Of a stretch of DNA of 64,000 nucleotides, positions 1-10,918 are shown one piece after another. The notes under the pieces were generated by a model. It did not search any database, was not told the origin of the DNA, and saw only the letters and a list, made by a program, of their open reading frames with translations. The translations under genes were made by a program, and so were the position numbers. Origin of the DNA: Anniella stebbinsi (lineage: Eukaryota > Chordata > Lepidosauria > Squamata > Anniellidae); assembly GCA_029215795.1 (NCBI GenBank), contig JARDYH010000007.1:20309763-20373762 (forward strand), read 5' to 3'. Every line of letters starts with the position of its first letter. The first letter of the stretch is position 1.

Positions 1-235
1 TCCACTCCAATGTTTCACCGAGATCCATTTCTGTACAAATTCTACCCATTAGTCCTAGTCCTGCCCTCTGAAGCAACAAAGAACCACTGTACTCCATCGT
101 CTGCCGAACATGATAATGGTCTTCAGATATCTGAAGACCATTATCATGGTTCTCCTTAATCTTCTCTTCCCCACACATTAAACATACCCAGCTCTTTCAA
201 GTTTTCCTCATAGGACATGGTTCCCCCTTCCTCAT
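1..235 (-). mobile_element. CR1-like LINE 3' fragment
   Basis: Read on the minus strand this matches the C-terminal reverse-transcriptase-ORF region of CR1 LINEs: the stretch equivalent to 'cttctcttc...aacat.cccag.tctttca' with a following 'cctcatagg' block, as in the clearer copy at 26107-26580. It is cut by the window edge, carries frame-breaking changes and contains a perfect palindrome (109-148). CR1 identity is by motif recognition only. It is dead and non-coding. Confidence 0.65.
109..148. repeat. Perfect 40-bp palindrome
   Basis: The first 20 bases (109-128) are the exact reverse complement of the next 20 (129-148), with no spacer and the centre at GAT|ATC. It lies in the CR1 fragment, where the normal CR1 text has only one of the two arms. 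A local inverted duplication inside the dead LINE is the simplest reading. Confidence 0.9.
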
Positions 236-299
236 CACTCCACTGTTACAAGAGCCACACTGACCATTAGTCTGGAAAAAAAGTCCTCTTTGATCAGGA

Positions 300-1069
300 C
301 CAGCCCTACTATTAGGCAGAGTGAGAAAGTCACCTCAGGTGGCCCATGCTGGGAGGTGGCAGCAACATGCCAGAGAACAGAGCTGTGGCTCATGCACCCT
401 GCCCTACATCCCCTAAGCTAGTCTGCTTCCTTCAGATGTGGTGGAAGATGCTGTCCCATTCCAAGTGTTGAAGAATGATTCAACCACCATTCCATTTAGT
501 TGTTGTACATGGAATGGGAGGGGGCACCATCTTGTCCTTTGCCTCCAGCAGCAAAATGTCCTGAGCAATCCTTGACTTTGCTAGTGTGTATACATGCAAG
601 GCTCCTTAGTGTATTTTTGTGTTTTCATTGACAACCTATTTACCCTGAAGTGCTTAATTGAGCAGGCAACTGATCTCATATTTGTGCAAGATACTTTTTT
701 GGGGGAGGGTATACAATGCATTATTTTGATAGCATTGGAACCCTGCAAGCCACACTGCACACCTGCTAGACTTGGGTCGCGCTATGACTTAGAGAGGGAT
801 ATCAAAGTGAATATGCAGGTAATGTGTGGAACCAAACTACTTGATCCTCAGTCCCTCGGAGTGCATCAGTGTTGTTGCTGGACTGTACCACTCCTGATCG
901 TAATTAGGGGAGCTGCATCTATGGATGCCTCTTCATATTAAAAACAAACAAAACGATACTTCGTGGCAATGACAAATCTACCACTTGAGGCGAAAGATCG
1001 TAACGTAGGTTCTGGGTTCTTCCTGATATGCTAGTTTTGATTGCGTAGGAGTTTTTGATTTGTTCTGCA
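300..1069. other. Mostly unique sequence with an old dispersed repeat
   Basis: No gene recognised. About 470-590 resembles 61700-61835: both share a block like 'gggcaccatcttgt' followed by 'cagcaaaatg'. That suggests an old interspersed repeat of unknown family. A 115-codon open frame at 594-941 has no recognisable domain and no splice or promoter context, so it is not called a gene. Confidence 0.4.
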
Positions 1070-1785
1070 AAAGGGGCCGTTTGGTTGGTACACCAGCTAC
1101 ACCCATTCCTGGATAGGGATAGCCTAGCCAAGGTCATTCATGCACTGGTAACCTCACAATTAGACTATTGTAATGTGCTCTTGGTGGGGCTACCCATGTG
1201 TGTGGTTTGGAAGCTGCAGCTTGTGCAGAACACATCAGCTATGGTGCTCAGTGGGACACTTAGTTCTGCCCGTATAAAACCTTTGCTAAAAGAACTGCAC
1301 TGGCTGCCTGTTAGCTACCAAGCCATGCACAAGGTTATGGTATTATCCTATAAAGCCCTAAACAACTTGGGATCACGATACTTAGCAGACTGCCTTCCCT
1401 TCTACACACCCAGATGACATTTATGACCATCAGAGGAAGTCCTGCTCATCATTCCAAGATGAACAGAATGTCATTAGAAAGAAACTTGACGGCGGGCCTT
1501 CTCTGCAGCGGCACCCACACTCTGGAAAACCCTCCCTCGTGCGGTTCAGGAGGCTGAAAATATAACATCTTTTAAACGCCTCCCAAAAACTCATCTTTTA
1601 AAACAAATCTTCCCCTGATTATAACTTTTCCTTTTCCTGGTTTTAAATGGCATTTTAATTTTTTTTAAAGTTTTAAATTCTGACTTTGTATATTGTGGTT
1701 TTAATTGTTTAAATTGTGAACTGCCCAGAGAACCTTGGCTGTTGGGCAGTATAAATATGTAATAAATAAATAAAGTAAATAAACA
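1070..1785 (+). mobile_element. L2-type LINE 3' end, degraded
   Basis: 5'-truncated non-LTR retrotransposon of the L2 clade. The plus-strand frame gives the C-terminal part of the reverse-transcriptase ORF, with recognisable blocks FLDRDSLAKVIHALVTSQLD, KLQLVQN, KELHWLPVSY and YKALNNLG. These parallel the same blocks in the young L2 copies at 29383 and 55971. The frame stops at 1417 and is then frameshifted through the 'LWKTLP' region near 1530. The 3' end is typical: a hairpin-like 'gcccagagaaccttggctgttgggc' region followed by an (AATAA)n tail at about 1760-1785. It is much older than the 29-kb and 56-kb copies. Confidence 0.85.
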
Positions 1786-1789
1786 TATT

Positions 1790-2825
1790 TCCCCCACCTG
1801 CAATGTGAAGTAATACAGTTCAGAATGAGATCCGATCATGTCAGGTCGGTGCTCATGTGTTTGAGTCTCTTTAGGCCTCAACACCATTAGGCCTAAAGCG
1901 ATCAAATACCAGCAATGCATGTATGGGGATGATTCATGGCAGAGAAGGTTCCTTCTCAGAAAAAGAAGGCTGATGACAGGGACCCTACCTCATTGTGACT
2001 GATCCCGCCTTACTGCCCCTTCTCCCCATCTAAAAATGCTAGGGAGGTACGGGTTTTATGAAGTCTGTTCCATCTGTGTTTCCTGGATTGTCAGACATCT
2101 TTCGTTCAATTGTCCACTTGTTGATGGAATTGTATTTTGTGAATGAGAAGTTTGTTTGTTTGTTTGTTTGAAGATGCACACGTGAAGATTCATGGGCACT
2201 TCTGGTAATGTGCATCAGCACTCATGCATATGAATGCAAATGTGCATTTGCAAGCAGACAAAATTGTGCAACCCCCCCCCCAAAAAAAACAGTTTTTTTT
2301 AAGCAGTCCACAAGTCCACAGAATCCACACAAGTTGGATATATATTTTTTAAGTATTTATAGGTCAGATTCATAGAAATTCAAACTCATAGGAATGCTCT
2401 GAAGATTTATCCAACATCCCTAGCTGCCACCCTGCTAGCATATCTGGACATTCATCTGTCAGGTATGCTTTAAGGTGGATTCCTGCATTGAGCCCCTTCC
2501 ACTTCTACTATTGTATGATTCTTTGAACTGTTGCAAGGAGTGGATGGATGAGTGGGGAAGGGGAGTCTCAGGAACAACATCATGCAAAATGGCGCCTTTA
2601 ATATTCACATCTGTGGTTTTAAATGAACATTTGCAAAAATGAAAGGCCTTTACCTATTTATCTTAATTCCGGTACTGTTGGATCCTTCTTGTCAGCCTGC
2701 CCTCTCAGGTTCATTTGCCTCTTTTGTTTGGGAAGAGAAGAACCCACCGCATCTCTGCCATGCCTAGGAAGCAAGAGACTAGGAATGTAGGAAGCTTGGT
2801 CCACCTAGTTCAATATGGTTGGCAC
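1790..2825. other. Gene-free unique stretch with small simple repeats
   Basis: I see no coding or RNA gene. It contains a short (TTTG)n at about 2147-2170 and a C-run followed by an A-run at about 2272-2288. The rest is ordinary AT-rich sequence. Confidence 0.5.
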
Positions 2826-2930
2826 CAGCGTTTCCCAACCCAGCTCCTACTAGCATTGGCTGGGGATGTTAGGAGTTGTAGTCCAATACATCTGGAGAAC
2901 ACCAGGTCAGGGAAAGCTGCTCTACATTGG
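2826..2930. mobile_element. Foldback hAT-like MITE (degraded)
   Basis: Has the family's inverted layout. The left end is 'ccagcgtttcccaaccc', the centre is of the 'ggctggggatgttaggagttgtagtcca' type, and the right end is 'ggaaagctg'. It is the same dispersed family as 8574-8708, whose 8-bp target duplication identifies it as hAT-like. Both ends are eroded here. Confidence 0.6.
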
Positions 2931-2974
2931 TTCAGACATGGAAAGCTGCTCTACACTGGTCCCATCCTGCTGTT

Positions 2975-3076
2975 CAAAAAGATGTCTTCCCCATCTTGTA
3001 TTGCAAATGCAAGGGATTGAACCTGGGACTTTTGATGCAGAAAGCATCTGCTTTACCATCACGCTACGCCCTGCCT
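2975..3076 (-). mobile_element. tRNA-derived SINE fragment
   Basis: On the minus strand the tRNA-like head is visible, with a degraded A box related to TAGCTCAGTGG and a B box GGTTCAATCCC (the complement of 'gggattgaacc' near 3011). It sits directly beside the foldback element. This is a SINE remnant, not a tRNA gene, because the A box is mutated and there is no cloverleaf 3' half. Confidence 0.7.
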
Positions 3077-3119
3077 GCCTGACACCTTTTGGTGGCTATC
3101 AGAAGTCTGGCTGGGGAGC

Positions 3120-4900
3120 AGCTTGCCTCTGAGGATGTGCAGATGGCCCACACTTTCCCAAGCATCCCTCCTCCATCCCTCGCTCCTCTGGGCTTGGAGA
3201 AGGCAAAAAGGAGGCTTCCTAAACCATCCACACTCCAGAGTCTCAGGATCTTTTGATTTCAATGAGTCAAGCCCAGGATGTCCTGCCCCACTGCCTGCAT
3301 ACCCTTGGTCGATCTGCTTCTTCTCCATCGCTTCTCCCCACCAGACAGAGGGCGTCTGGCATTTCCTCAAAGCCAGCACTGGCTTAAGAAGGGGAGGGGG
3401 GAGGAAGAGAGAGGGAAGCCCCATGGAAAGGGAAGGGGAAATCTAAAGCCTCCCCATCCCTTTCTGCCAGAAGAAGACAAGCCAAAGCCTCCAGCTTTTC
3501 CTCTTGCCTGCCTGCCTGCCTGCCTCCTCCCTCCCTCCCTCCTCCCTCCGTCCTCCCCCCCAACCCCTTCGCCTCCCTCGGTCTCGCTCTCCCTCCTGTT
3601 TCTAATTCCTTCCACTAGCTCGAAGCCTCATTCAGCTGCCAGCAGAGTGGAATAGGCTGGAGAGATGCTGCTGCGCCTCTACTTGTGAATGGGACTTGCC
3701 AGCTTGCCTTCCTCCAGAGGTGACCCGGGGAGAAGCGGCCGGACGCCCAGGTAAGAGCTGCCCATCCGCCTGCCTCCGGGTGTCCCTGAGATTTCGCGGG
3801 TGGGTCGGTGGGCGGGGGTCTCTTGTTGAATCGGAGCGGTGCTCTCGGCCGCTTGGATAGGGCTCGGAGGGGCTCATGGGCGAAGGGGGCTTAAGGTCTG
3901 TGAAGTGAAAGCCGCTGGAAAGGGGTGATCCCGGGGTGGGGTGGGGACAGAGGATGCTGCTTAGAGGTCTAGGAAAGAGCTCTCCAGCCCCAAAGTGAAT
4001 GGGGTGGGGGCAAGAGAGAGACAGAAGAAGCATTAGGAAGCCCGGGCGGGGGGAGGCTTGAAATTGACTTGCGAGCAAAGCGAAGCTCGGAGATATAACA
4101 GCTAAGGGGAAAAGGGGGGGGGGGGTTAGAAGCAATCTGAGCCCGCACATCAGCTCTCTCCTCCAAGATCTCTGCATTTGGTCTCGCTTCCTCTCTACGT
4201 GTCCCCCAAAGTGTGCGCTGGGGCTTCATTTCTTGTTGATTTCGCAAACCAAGGCGCCGGAGTCACCCAGCCTCGCAGCTGCCTACTCCAGAGCGAGGCG
4301 AGCTGCCTGGCTGGCTTGCTGAGCATCAATTTGGAGGCGATCAAGATCAGGACAAATCGATGCTCTGGATGCACGAGCGCATTGGCCAAGAAACGCCTTT
4401 AGGAATCCCTGGGTTCGTCTTTTCCTCGCCCCCCCACCCTCTCTCTCCGTCTCCCCCCTTCCCAATCGAAGCAGCATTTTTTTTAAAAAAAAAAATATCG
4501 TGTCTCGGAGGATCTCTTTATATCGTAATTCTGTGTGTGCGTCTCTAGCGGCATCTCTATATTGCGCGCATCGGTGGGCAGATGGAAAGTGGTTAACTCT
4601 GGATCGCTGCTCCGGAGCCTTCGGTGGGCTTTTGTTTCGCCCTAGATGAGCCTACGAGCAGTGGGGAGTTGGGGTTGTGGGGCGGCGAAGGAGCGAGGAG
4701 ACCCTCTCCAAAACGCGGTCCTGTCGGTTCCCGTCGAGAGACTTCGGCTGTTGTTTGTTCACCATCCGGATCTTGCAGCAATCTCTCCAAAAGGTACCCA
4801 AGCCCAGAGAGGAGCGCGTATCTCTGAAGTGGCTGGTGGGGAAACGGTCTGGGTTTTTGTTTGCTTTTTACTAGTGGATCTGTAGAGGTAATCTCAGCCT
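3120..4900 (+). promoter_or_regulatory. CpG-island-like promoter region
   Basis: GC content and CpG density rise sharply compared with everything else in the window; CpGs are frequent from about 3700 to 4800. It includes a long polypyrimidine tract (about 3500-3605, CCTGCC and CCTCC repeats; G-rich on the other strand, with G-quadruplex potential), a strong splice donor at 3751 and an A-rich run near 4483. This looks like a vertebrate CpG-island promoter with a first exon and the start of intron 1. The downstream gene is not identifiable. Open frames here on both strands are what GC-rich DNA gives and are not called genes. Confidence 0.6.
3605..3750 (+). other. Putative first exon with a splice donor
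   Basis: Exon end: CGCCCAG|GTAAGAG, with GT at 3751-3752, a near-ideal vertebrate donor. Upstream is the polypyrimidine-rich core of the CpG island, so the transcription start probably lies at about 3500-3640. Two ATGs occur. ATG at 3665 opens a 7-codon upstream ORF ending at TGA 3686-3688. ATG at 3689 stays open for 20 codons plus 2 bases to the donor, so the exon could be coding in phase 2 or entirely 5'UTR. No signal peptide or known domain is seen in those 20 residues (Gly, Ser, Arg and Pro rich). No downstream exon was found with confidence, which implies a first intron of tens of kilobases. The exon start is approximate and the gene unidentified. Confidence 0.45.
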
Positions 4901-5153
4901 CGGGGAAGGTGAAATAAATCAAGCTTTGGGGGATGCTAGTTCCATCTACATAACGGTCACTTTTCGAATAAAACCTCTTCCTGTGGAATCCTCCCAAGAG
5001 CCCATCTTACAATCTGACATCACCAGGCAAACAACTTTACCTTTTGGAGAGATGCCCATTTATCATCAGCGCCTTTAAATATTTATTTGGCCAGCACCAA
5101 GGGGAAAGAAGCCAGTTGGCTCAGAGAAAAGGGGGGGGGGAACCTTCTCTCTC

Positions 5154-5181
5154 TCTCTCTCTCTCTCTCTTTGTGCCGTAG

Positions 5182-5214
<33 letters not shown>
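5154..5214. repeat. (TC)n then (TA)n microsatellites
   Basis: A TC run at 5154-5171 is followed, after a short spacer, by a pure TA run at 5184-5214. Confidence 0.95.
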
Positions 5215-5218
<4 letters not shown>

Positions 5219-5219
5219 A

Positions 5220-6229
5220 AAGAGTATGTCGCAACGATGTGCTACAGTATTTACTCAGAAAGGACAAAGGCATCGCTTCAGCAGAACAGGTCACTAGTTC
5301 AGACTAAACAACAACTTTTTTTCCTTTTTAATTTTGGGGAGGAGAGGCGACGGGTTTCTCACTTCCACATTCCTATGGCTCGTAACTCAGCTGGGAAGGA
5401 CATGCTTCCTGTTGATCCATTTTGATGACACAATAAGAATTTTCACGGGCCATTGATCCACTGTTAAGAAATCAAATAATTTTTAATGGCTCCATAATGA
5501 AAACCGTTAAGTAATAAAGGCTGCAATAGACCTACTCAGGTCCTCTGGGCCAGGGATATTGGAAGGATTTCTTCTTTTTGAGATTCTTTATTCTCTCTCT
5601 TTGTATCCACTTATTCAGTTTTGAAGTACTTTCATTGACATTTAGAAAACATGCAGGGCTCCTAAAAGGGGTATTTCTGGAGCCTCGAGCTCTTCTAGAC
5701 CAAGGAAATAACATTCTGGATCAGAGCCTTGTGCAACAATAGCTATGAAGTGTGTCTTGATGAATGCCACCCCATTGGAATATCAAGTTATGTTGCTCTT
5801 ATAATTGTTTCCATTTCCCCAGAATGGAGACATGGGAATGGGGGTAGGGAACTGAAGAGGTTTCCTTGTGTCCCACAATCCCACAGCATAGCATCTGCAC
5901 ATTTCACGTTTTTCAGAACAAGCAAAAAAGTCGAAGAGGGACCTTAACATAGGGGCAAGAACAACACACTGTATGTCCTCTTTTGTTTTTGTTTTTAAAA
6001 AACCCTAAAAAACCAAAGACGGCTGTTTCAGCACATTTTCAGATGGCATTGCGCCCCAGGAAATGTAAGTTTGAGCACAGTCTGCCTTGCTGCTGCCTGA
6101 AAACACATAAAGTTAGAAAAGAGAGGACTTTGGTCCGCAAGTGGAATGAACCAACAAAAAGCAAAGGCCTCCCGGACTGCAATAAAACACACCCTGCCAC
6201 ACACACGCATGCAATATGATTAATGTACC
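5220..6229. other. Unique stretch without a recognised gene
   Basis: No mobile element or gene recognised. The sequence is AT-rich, and 5420-5530 has several ATTA/TAAT words. It would fall in intron 1 if the 3605-3750 exon is real. Confidence 0.35.
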
Positions 6230-6445
6230 CGGGATGCATTATGTTATTCAGCATTATAGAATTTCAATTTAAAGCCCCAATCCCAATAATGCCACCAGAG
6301 GAATGGGCCGACACTGCTATACGATTAATAGGCTCTTCTCATCAGTTCCGACTTCGCAGAAATGCGCAAAGTTTGCGTATTCGGGCAAGTTCATTAGCAT
6401 AGGAGCCATTACAGTGAGCAACGCCAATTGTCAGGAGGAGAAGTT
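6230..6445. promoter_or_regulatory. Candidate conserved non-coding element
   Basis: Unique sequence that keeps CpGs in an AT-rich setting (around 6308, 6335, 6354 and 6380) and has clustered ATTA/TAAT and octamer-like words, with no repeat similarity. In developmental genes such sequence is often an intronic enhancer. This is inference from composition only; no alignment was possible. Confidence 0.25.
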
Positions 6446-8280
6446 GCATTTGTGGTTATGATGGGGGGGGGGGAGGATTTCTCATCAGGGAGGGCGATAA
6501 GGCCAATCCAGAGATGGCCTAAAAAATGAAATGCTATCATGCAATAAAATATGGAGGATGGAATAAATATGCTGTGATAGAGGATGATGGTTCTTGTGGA
6601 CTCCCCCCCCTCCACTACTCTTCACTTGATAAATTATGGGGTTTGTTGTGTTTTTTTTCATATGACTGGAAAAGTACAATTTGCACATCATTTTTCAACT
6701 GAATAGAAGGGTGGCTTTTTTCCTAGTTAATTAAAGCCTTGTGTTTGGAGTTCAAGCAATTTACAGATGTAGATCATTTGACTGAATGGGGGGGGGGGGA
6801 CCTAAATGGACAAGGATTTTTAAAAATATATTTAAGTATAACTATCAAGAAGACAGTTCTATACTCACTTTAATGTGGATCTTTTAGGGAGAAAATTTGT
6901 GCAACTCAGCAACAAGATTTTGTGAAAATGCAAAGAGTTTTCTGACTTTAATTATGAAACAATGTCCCTATTTTTTAAAAAAAACACTCCTGAAATTGAT
7001 TTGTTTTGGGGCATTTGATTAAACATCTTCTTTTTTGTGGGAAGGGAACCATATATTCATTGAAACTATGTTTGATCTTCATAAATTATCATGGAGATAA
7101 CTATAACAATTATTTTTTGTGGCAAGTCAGATAGCTCTACATTGCTATTTCACATTTACACCCTTTATGATGTTTACACCACTACACTAGGCTCTGTTTT
7201 TCCTTGCTTTACTTCTCTTCTTATCATTCAATTTTGGTGAATGTTTTCTGTTAATGTTCGTGGATTCCTGAGTAAACCAGCCCTCTCTAGGGTTTTTTAG
7301 TTAGCAATGGCATTCCTGAGTTGATTGATAAATTAAACCTATCTGGGGTTAGGGAAAGTGGTGCAAATTCAAACATAAATCCAGATTGTCCATTCATATC
7401 TTACTTTCTTAGATCACAATCATAAAATTACAACCCTTACTATGGTGTTAAGTCCCACCGAATTCAGTGGGACTTACTTCTGGGTAAATATGCACAGGAT
7501 CAGGCTATAACCAAGTAGATCTGTAGGTCTAAAATGGTGGCTTAGAGTGACAGAGTCACCCATTTCTCTGCTGGACTATTGTCCCCTTCACAGTGAGTCT
7601 CCAGAAAGAAAGAACCACTAAAACTGTTTAGTTCCATGTAAGCCAAGGATGTAAAGGGATTTGTTTAAAAGAGTCTGTAGCTTTTACTTTGTCTGCTGGG
7701 TTTATGAATTCCACTGAAGTTGATTTTAATAAAGGGCCTCATGTTTTTGGAAGGTACTGCTGGACATTTCATGTCTTTAGGCGATATTAGCAGGAAATCT
7801 GTAGCCCTGTCTATATTTAACCGTCCTTTCTCGAAGAGCGGAGGCTTGTGAACACTGGAGGGCGCTGATGCTCTTTTCTAAGTCGACACTCGTGGCCCAT
7901 CTGCTTTTTAGGCCACTGTGAAAAGCTGTTTTGTTACCACCGGCCTTGCTTGCCCTCTCAGGGGAGACTGAATTCAATCTCACTGTGGTTCGGGCTAATG
8001 CGCAGGCAGTTTGTCAGGATTAACATCTTTCTAGTCAGTCTTTCTAGCGTTACCTTCAGCATCATATTACCACCTTGGAATTCTCTGCAAACTTCTGGAA
8101 TTCTGTAACCTCCCAGACTTGTCTGAGGAAGGAAGAAGCTGGCTTCGGCTCCATGAACAACTTCAGGCCTTTTCTTTCTTCTAGAGAAAGCATCACCTGA
8201 GCAGTGCGAGAGCTGTTCTGTTATACACGTCTTAGCCCCGATCAGAATCCTTGCTGGGGTGCATTATCTAGAGAGCCGGC
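6446..8280. other. Gene-free stretch with G-runs and an old repeat
   Basis: G-runs near 6464-6474 and 6788-6799. A short palindromic repeat at about 7443-7512 (core 'cccaccgaattcagtggg', then 'acttacttctgggtaaat') belongs to a dispersed family with weaker matches near 25480 and 45960. About 7770-8050 is unique and CpG-containing without repeats. No gene seen. Confidence 0.4.
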
Positions 8281-8395
8281 AGGCAACCTGGTGCCCTTGA
8301 CATGGACTGCAAGCCCCATAATGCACTGCCATAATTATGGGAATTGCAGTCCAACACATCTGGAAGGCACGACATTGCCTACTCAGGATTTAGAA
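8281..8395. mobile_element. Foldback hAT-like MITE (degraded)
   Basis: Shows the family's two arms: 'ggcaacctggtgccc' at the left and 'cagtccaacacatctgga' with 'ggcacgac' at the right, around an inverted centre ('cataatgc...gccataattatggga'). It abuts the SINE that follows. Confidence 0.55.
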
Positions 8396-8398
8396 GAC

Positions 8399-8573
8399 TG
8401 GCCATAGCTCAGTGGTGGAGCACACGCTTTGCAGGCAGATGGGCCCAAGTTCAGTCCTTAGGATCTCCAGCTAAACAAGTAGGATCACGGAGCAGGTGGT
8501 GGGAAAAGACTGTTCTCTGTCTAAATACTCTGGGGAGCTGCTGTCAGTCAGAGCATGCAATATTGGGCTAGAT
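8399..8573 (+). mobile_element. tRNA-derived SINE, interrupted
   Basis: The tRNA-like head has an A box TAGCTCAGTGG (8405-8415) and a B-box-like AAGTTCAGTCC (8447-8457), followed by the SINE body ('gctgctgtcagtcagagc', 'aatattgggctagat'). The body is interrupted at GGCTAGAT by a hAT-like MITE (8574-8708) and appears to resume at 8717 ('gaacacataatctgggat'). The same SINE occurs on the minus strand at 2975, 15240, 33590, 34862, 46830 and 50041. This is the best-preserved plus-strand head in the window. It is a transposed copy, not a functional tRNA gene. Confidence 0.85.
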
Positions 8574-8708
8574 CAGGGCTGGCTACTTGTGGCCCTCCAG
8601 ATGTTTTAACCTACAACTCCCATAACCCTTCACCATTGGATAAGTTGGTTAGGGATGGTGGGAGTTGTAGGCCAAAATGGCTGGAGGGCTACAGGTTGCC
8701 CACCCCTG
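8574..8708. mobile_element. hAT-like foldback MITE with 8-bp target duplication
   Basis: 135 bp. The ends are inverted repeats: left CAGGGCTGGC, right ...CACCCCTG (complement CAGGGGTG), and the inner arms match around 'ccctccagatgttt' and 'ctacaactccca'. It is flanked by perfect 8-bp direct repeats GGCTAGAT (8566-8573 and 8709-8716), which also form part of the SINE sequence it entered. An 8-bp duplication with CAGGG/CCCTG ends is the signature of the hAT superfamily. It has no coding capacity, so it was mobilised by a transposase made elsewhere. Confidence 0.85.
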
Positions 8709-8717
8709 GGCTAGATG

Positions 8718-9350
8718 AACACATAATCTGGGATAAAATATCCATATATATTAGAAACCAGCTGTTTTGGAGAAGTCTGTTCATGCCATGATTTCCACTA
8801 GCCTTCTTAAAGAAGAAAACAACAACAACCATTCATGGCTGCTCTTCCCTTATCGTGTGGCAGGTTCACATTGACCATGTCCCCAGATGTATGGGTGTGT
8901 GTGATCATGATCAAAGTAGCCCAAGAAGTGTGAGGTTCCTTCTGGTCCTTCTACTGAGAAATAGATATAGGCCAAACTTTCCATTTCCTTTAATTTCTTC
9001 TATTTCCTTATCACCCCATAGCTGCAACTCTCTGGATGGTTCACAAAAATCAAACTCTTGACTCAGATGACATCTGTAGCACTGACCCAACAACAATTCT
9101 CCCTGGGATTTTCAATTTTAAAGGGATTTTTCTTGCCATACCTCTCAATGAAATGGGAGGTGCCAAGGGCTCAATGCATTGATTGATTGATTGATTGATT
9201 GATTGATATAGTGCATTTGCAGGCCACCTTTTAGGACCATGTTTTTACAAAACAGAATACACAAAAAGAAAGTTGCATAGATATCTATAAAGAAATTGTA
9301 CCGCTGGCTTTATTTGGTTCTGAACATTCAGTTTTATTTATTGGAATCCT
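8718..9350. other. Unique stretch with a (GATT)n array
   Basis: (ATTG)n at about 9178-9207. The first 40 bases are probably the tail of the interrupted SINE. Nothing else recognised. Confidence 0.45.
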
Positions 9351-9354
9351 TAGA

Positions 9355-9610
9355 CAGCTATCCCCAACCGGATACCGTTCAGATGCTTGGGACTACATCT
9401 CCCAGAATTGTTGACCATTGGCCATGCAGACAAGACTTGAAGTGCAAAGCATCTGGAGAGCCCAAAGCTGGCAAAGCTGGCTGCGTGATATTGTTTAGAG
9501 TGGCTCCTAAACTTGAATGGCCACATATGTTTGGACTACAACTTTCATCATCCCTGTCCATTGGTCATGTTGGCTGGGGCTGATGGGAATTGAAATCCAA
9601 TCTGGAGGGC
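9355..9610. mobile_element. Two adjacent foldback hAT-like MITE remnants
   Basis: Two diverged copies of the foldback family, at about 9355-9485 ('ggactacatctcccagaatt' core) and 9520-9612 ('ttggactacaac', 'ggctggggctgatgggaatt', 'ggagggcac'). Boundaries are approximate. Confidence 0.55.
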
Positions 9611-9614
9611 ACAC

Positions 9615-10794
9615 ACTTTGTCTAGTATATCTATGAAGATGTCTGAACATGGTACAGTGGGTCATACCATGACACACACATACCAGGTGTTGTTGTTTTC
9701 TTTTAACCTTCCTATGTACAGAAGCCCTTTTCCACAGTGACTCCATCTGCTGTCTGCTGAGGAGGTTCTGCACCTCTGCATGAATCTGCTGTGGATTGTA
9801 CTGGATTCTGAGGTCACATGTTCAGTTCATATATGTTCCGGACCAGATCGGTTTGGTTTCACTCTTGCCTCTTCGTGAACTCATCACATTACGTAGAACA
9901 GTCAACACTCCCCTGCAGCTCTGTATAGTTCCTCTCATTGAGAAAACTCTGATGGCTTCCAAGGAGCCACAGGGTTTTCTGGAATACAGTTCCTCCAGTT
10001 TTGGTGCTATAGACCAGGGTTGCACAACCTTTTTAGTCCTAAGGCCCCATGGTTTTTGCACCCCTGCACTGATTTTGGTGCCGCTGTCAGGTGTGGACCT
10101 ATTGTGTGTTCACCACACATACCCACATAAGCACAAGATGGAAGCAGTGACGGAACTCCTAGCATCTTCCCTTTTCCCTCCTTTTATTTCTTTCTCTCTC
10201 ACGCACATATAGATTTCTTATTAGGGGATTTAGCACTTGAAATAAGTTGAGTTACTTAAAGGATGCCTTGAAAAGGATGAGCTAGATATGAAACATATTA
10301 TGTGATCATGGCCAGACTATGACTAGGGACACTGCTGGAGATCAGCAATAAGATGAAACTCTAAAAATAAAAAAAGAGGGGGAGGGAGTTCAGTCTTGAG
10401 CAAATGCTGATTCTGTTGCCTCACATTCTCCCAACGATCAAAACTCAGCTTCTTTCAGGATCTGCAAAAGGCTTGATCAACATACTTAATTGCATTGGAA
10501 AGGATACTCCATTTCAGCAGCAGAAATCAATGCGTATGGATTATAGGAGCAAGTCTTAAGTAACCTGGTGGAAAGTAGAAAACATATATCTTTCAAAAAG
10601 CTAGCTGTTCTGAGAAAATTAATACACTGCTGCTTTAGTGGAATCCTAGTAATTACAGGAAGCAACGGAACCACACAGAAGGTCATTCTGTGGTTGTTTG
10701 AGACTGTGGCCCAACTCTCACATTGCTTGAGTAGAGTGATTGTCGTTGAGATACTGAATAATGTGGACTCTCCACCATCTGGAGAATCCTGTAT
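9615..10794. other. Gene-free stretch
   Basis: No coding gene recognised. The 138-codon open frame at 9796-10212 has no recognisable domain and overlaps sequence near 10005-10060 ('ccagggttgcacaacctttttagt') that resembles a dispersed reptile repeat end. Confidence 0.4.
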
Positions 10795-10918
10795 GTCAGG
10801 GGTGGGAGGCTAGTGGCTTTTCAGATGTTTTGACTTACAACCCCTTCAGCTGTAGCCAACATAGCTGATAGTAGGGGATGATGGGAGTTATAGGTCAAAA
10901 CCTTTTTTTAAATACAAA
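10795..10918. mobile_element. Left part of a foldback MITE split by CR1
   Basis: Left end CAGGGGTGGGAGGC near 10798, followed by the family core ('gttttgacttacaacccc', 'gatgatgggagttatagg'). Its right end ('ggagggccagaagttgccca') appears only at about 11700-11725, beyond a CR1 fragment, so the element was split by the LINE insertion. Confidence 0.65.

Noticed and set aside
594..941. 115-codon open frame
   Set aside because: No domain similarity recognised, no promoter or splice context, and length within chance for 64 kb read in six frames.
3278..4177. Long overlapping open frames in the GC-rich island
   Set aside because: Proline-, serine- and arginine-rich translations on both strands reflect CCT/GGA composition; no domains.
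8405..8457. tRNA gene
   Set aside because: A and B boxes are present but the cloverleaf is incomplete and a SINE body follows; the same head recurs at six or more places.
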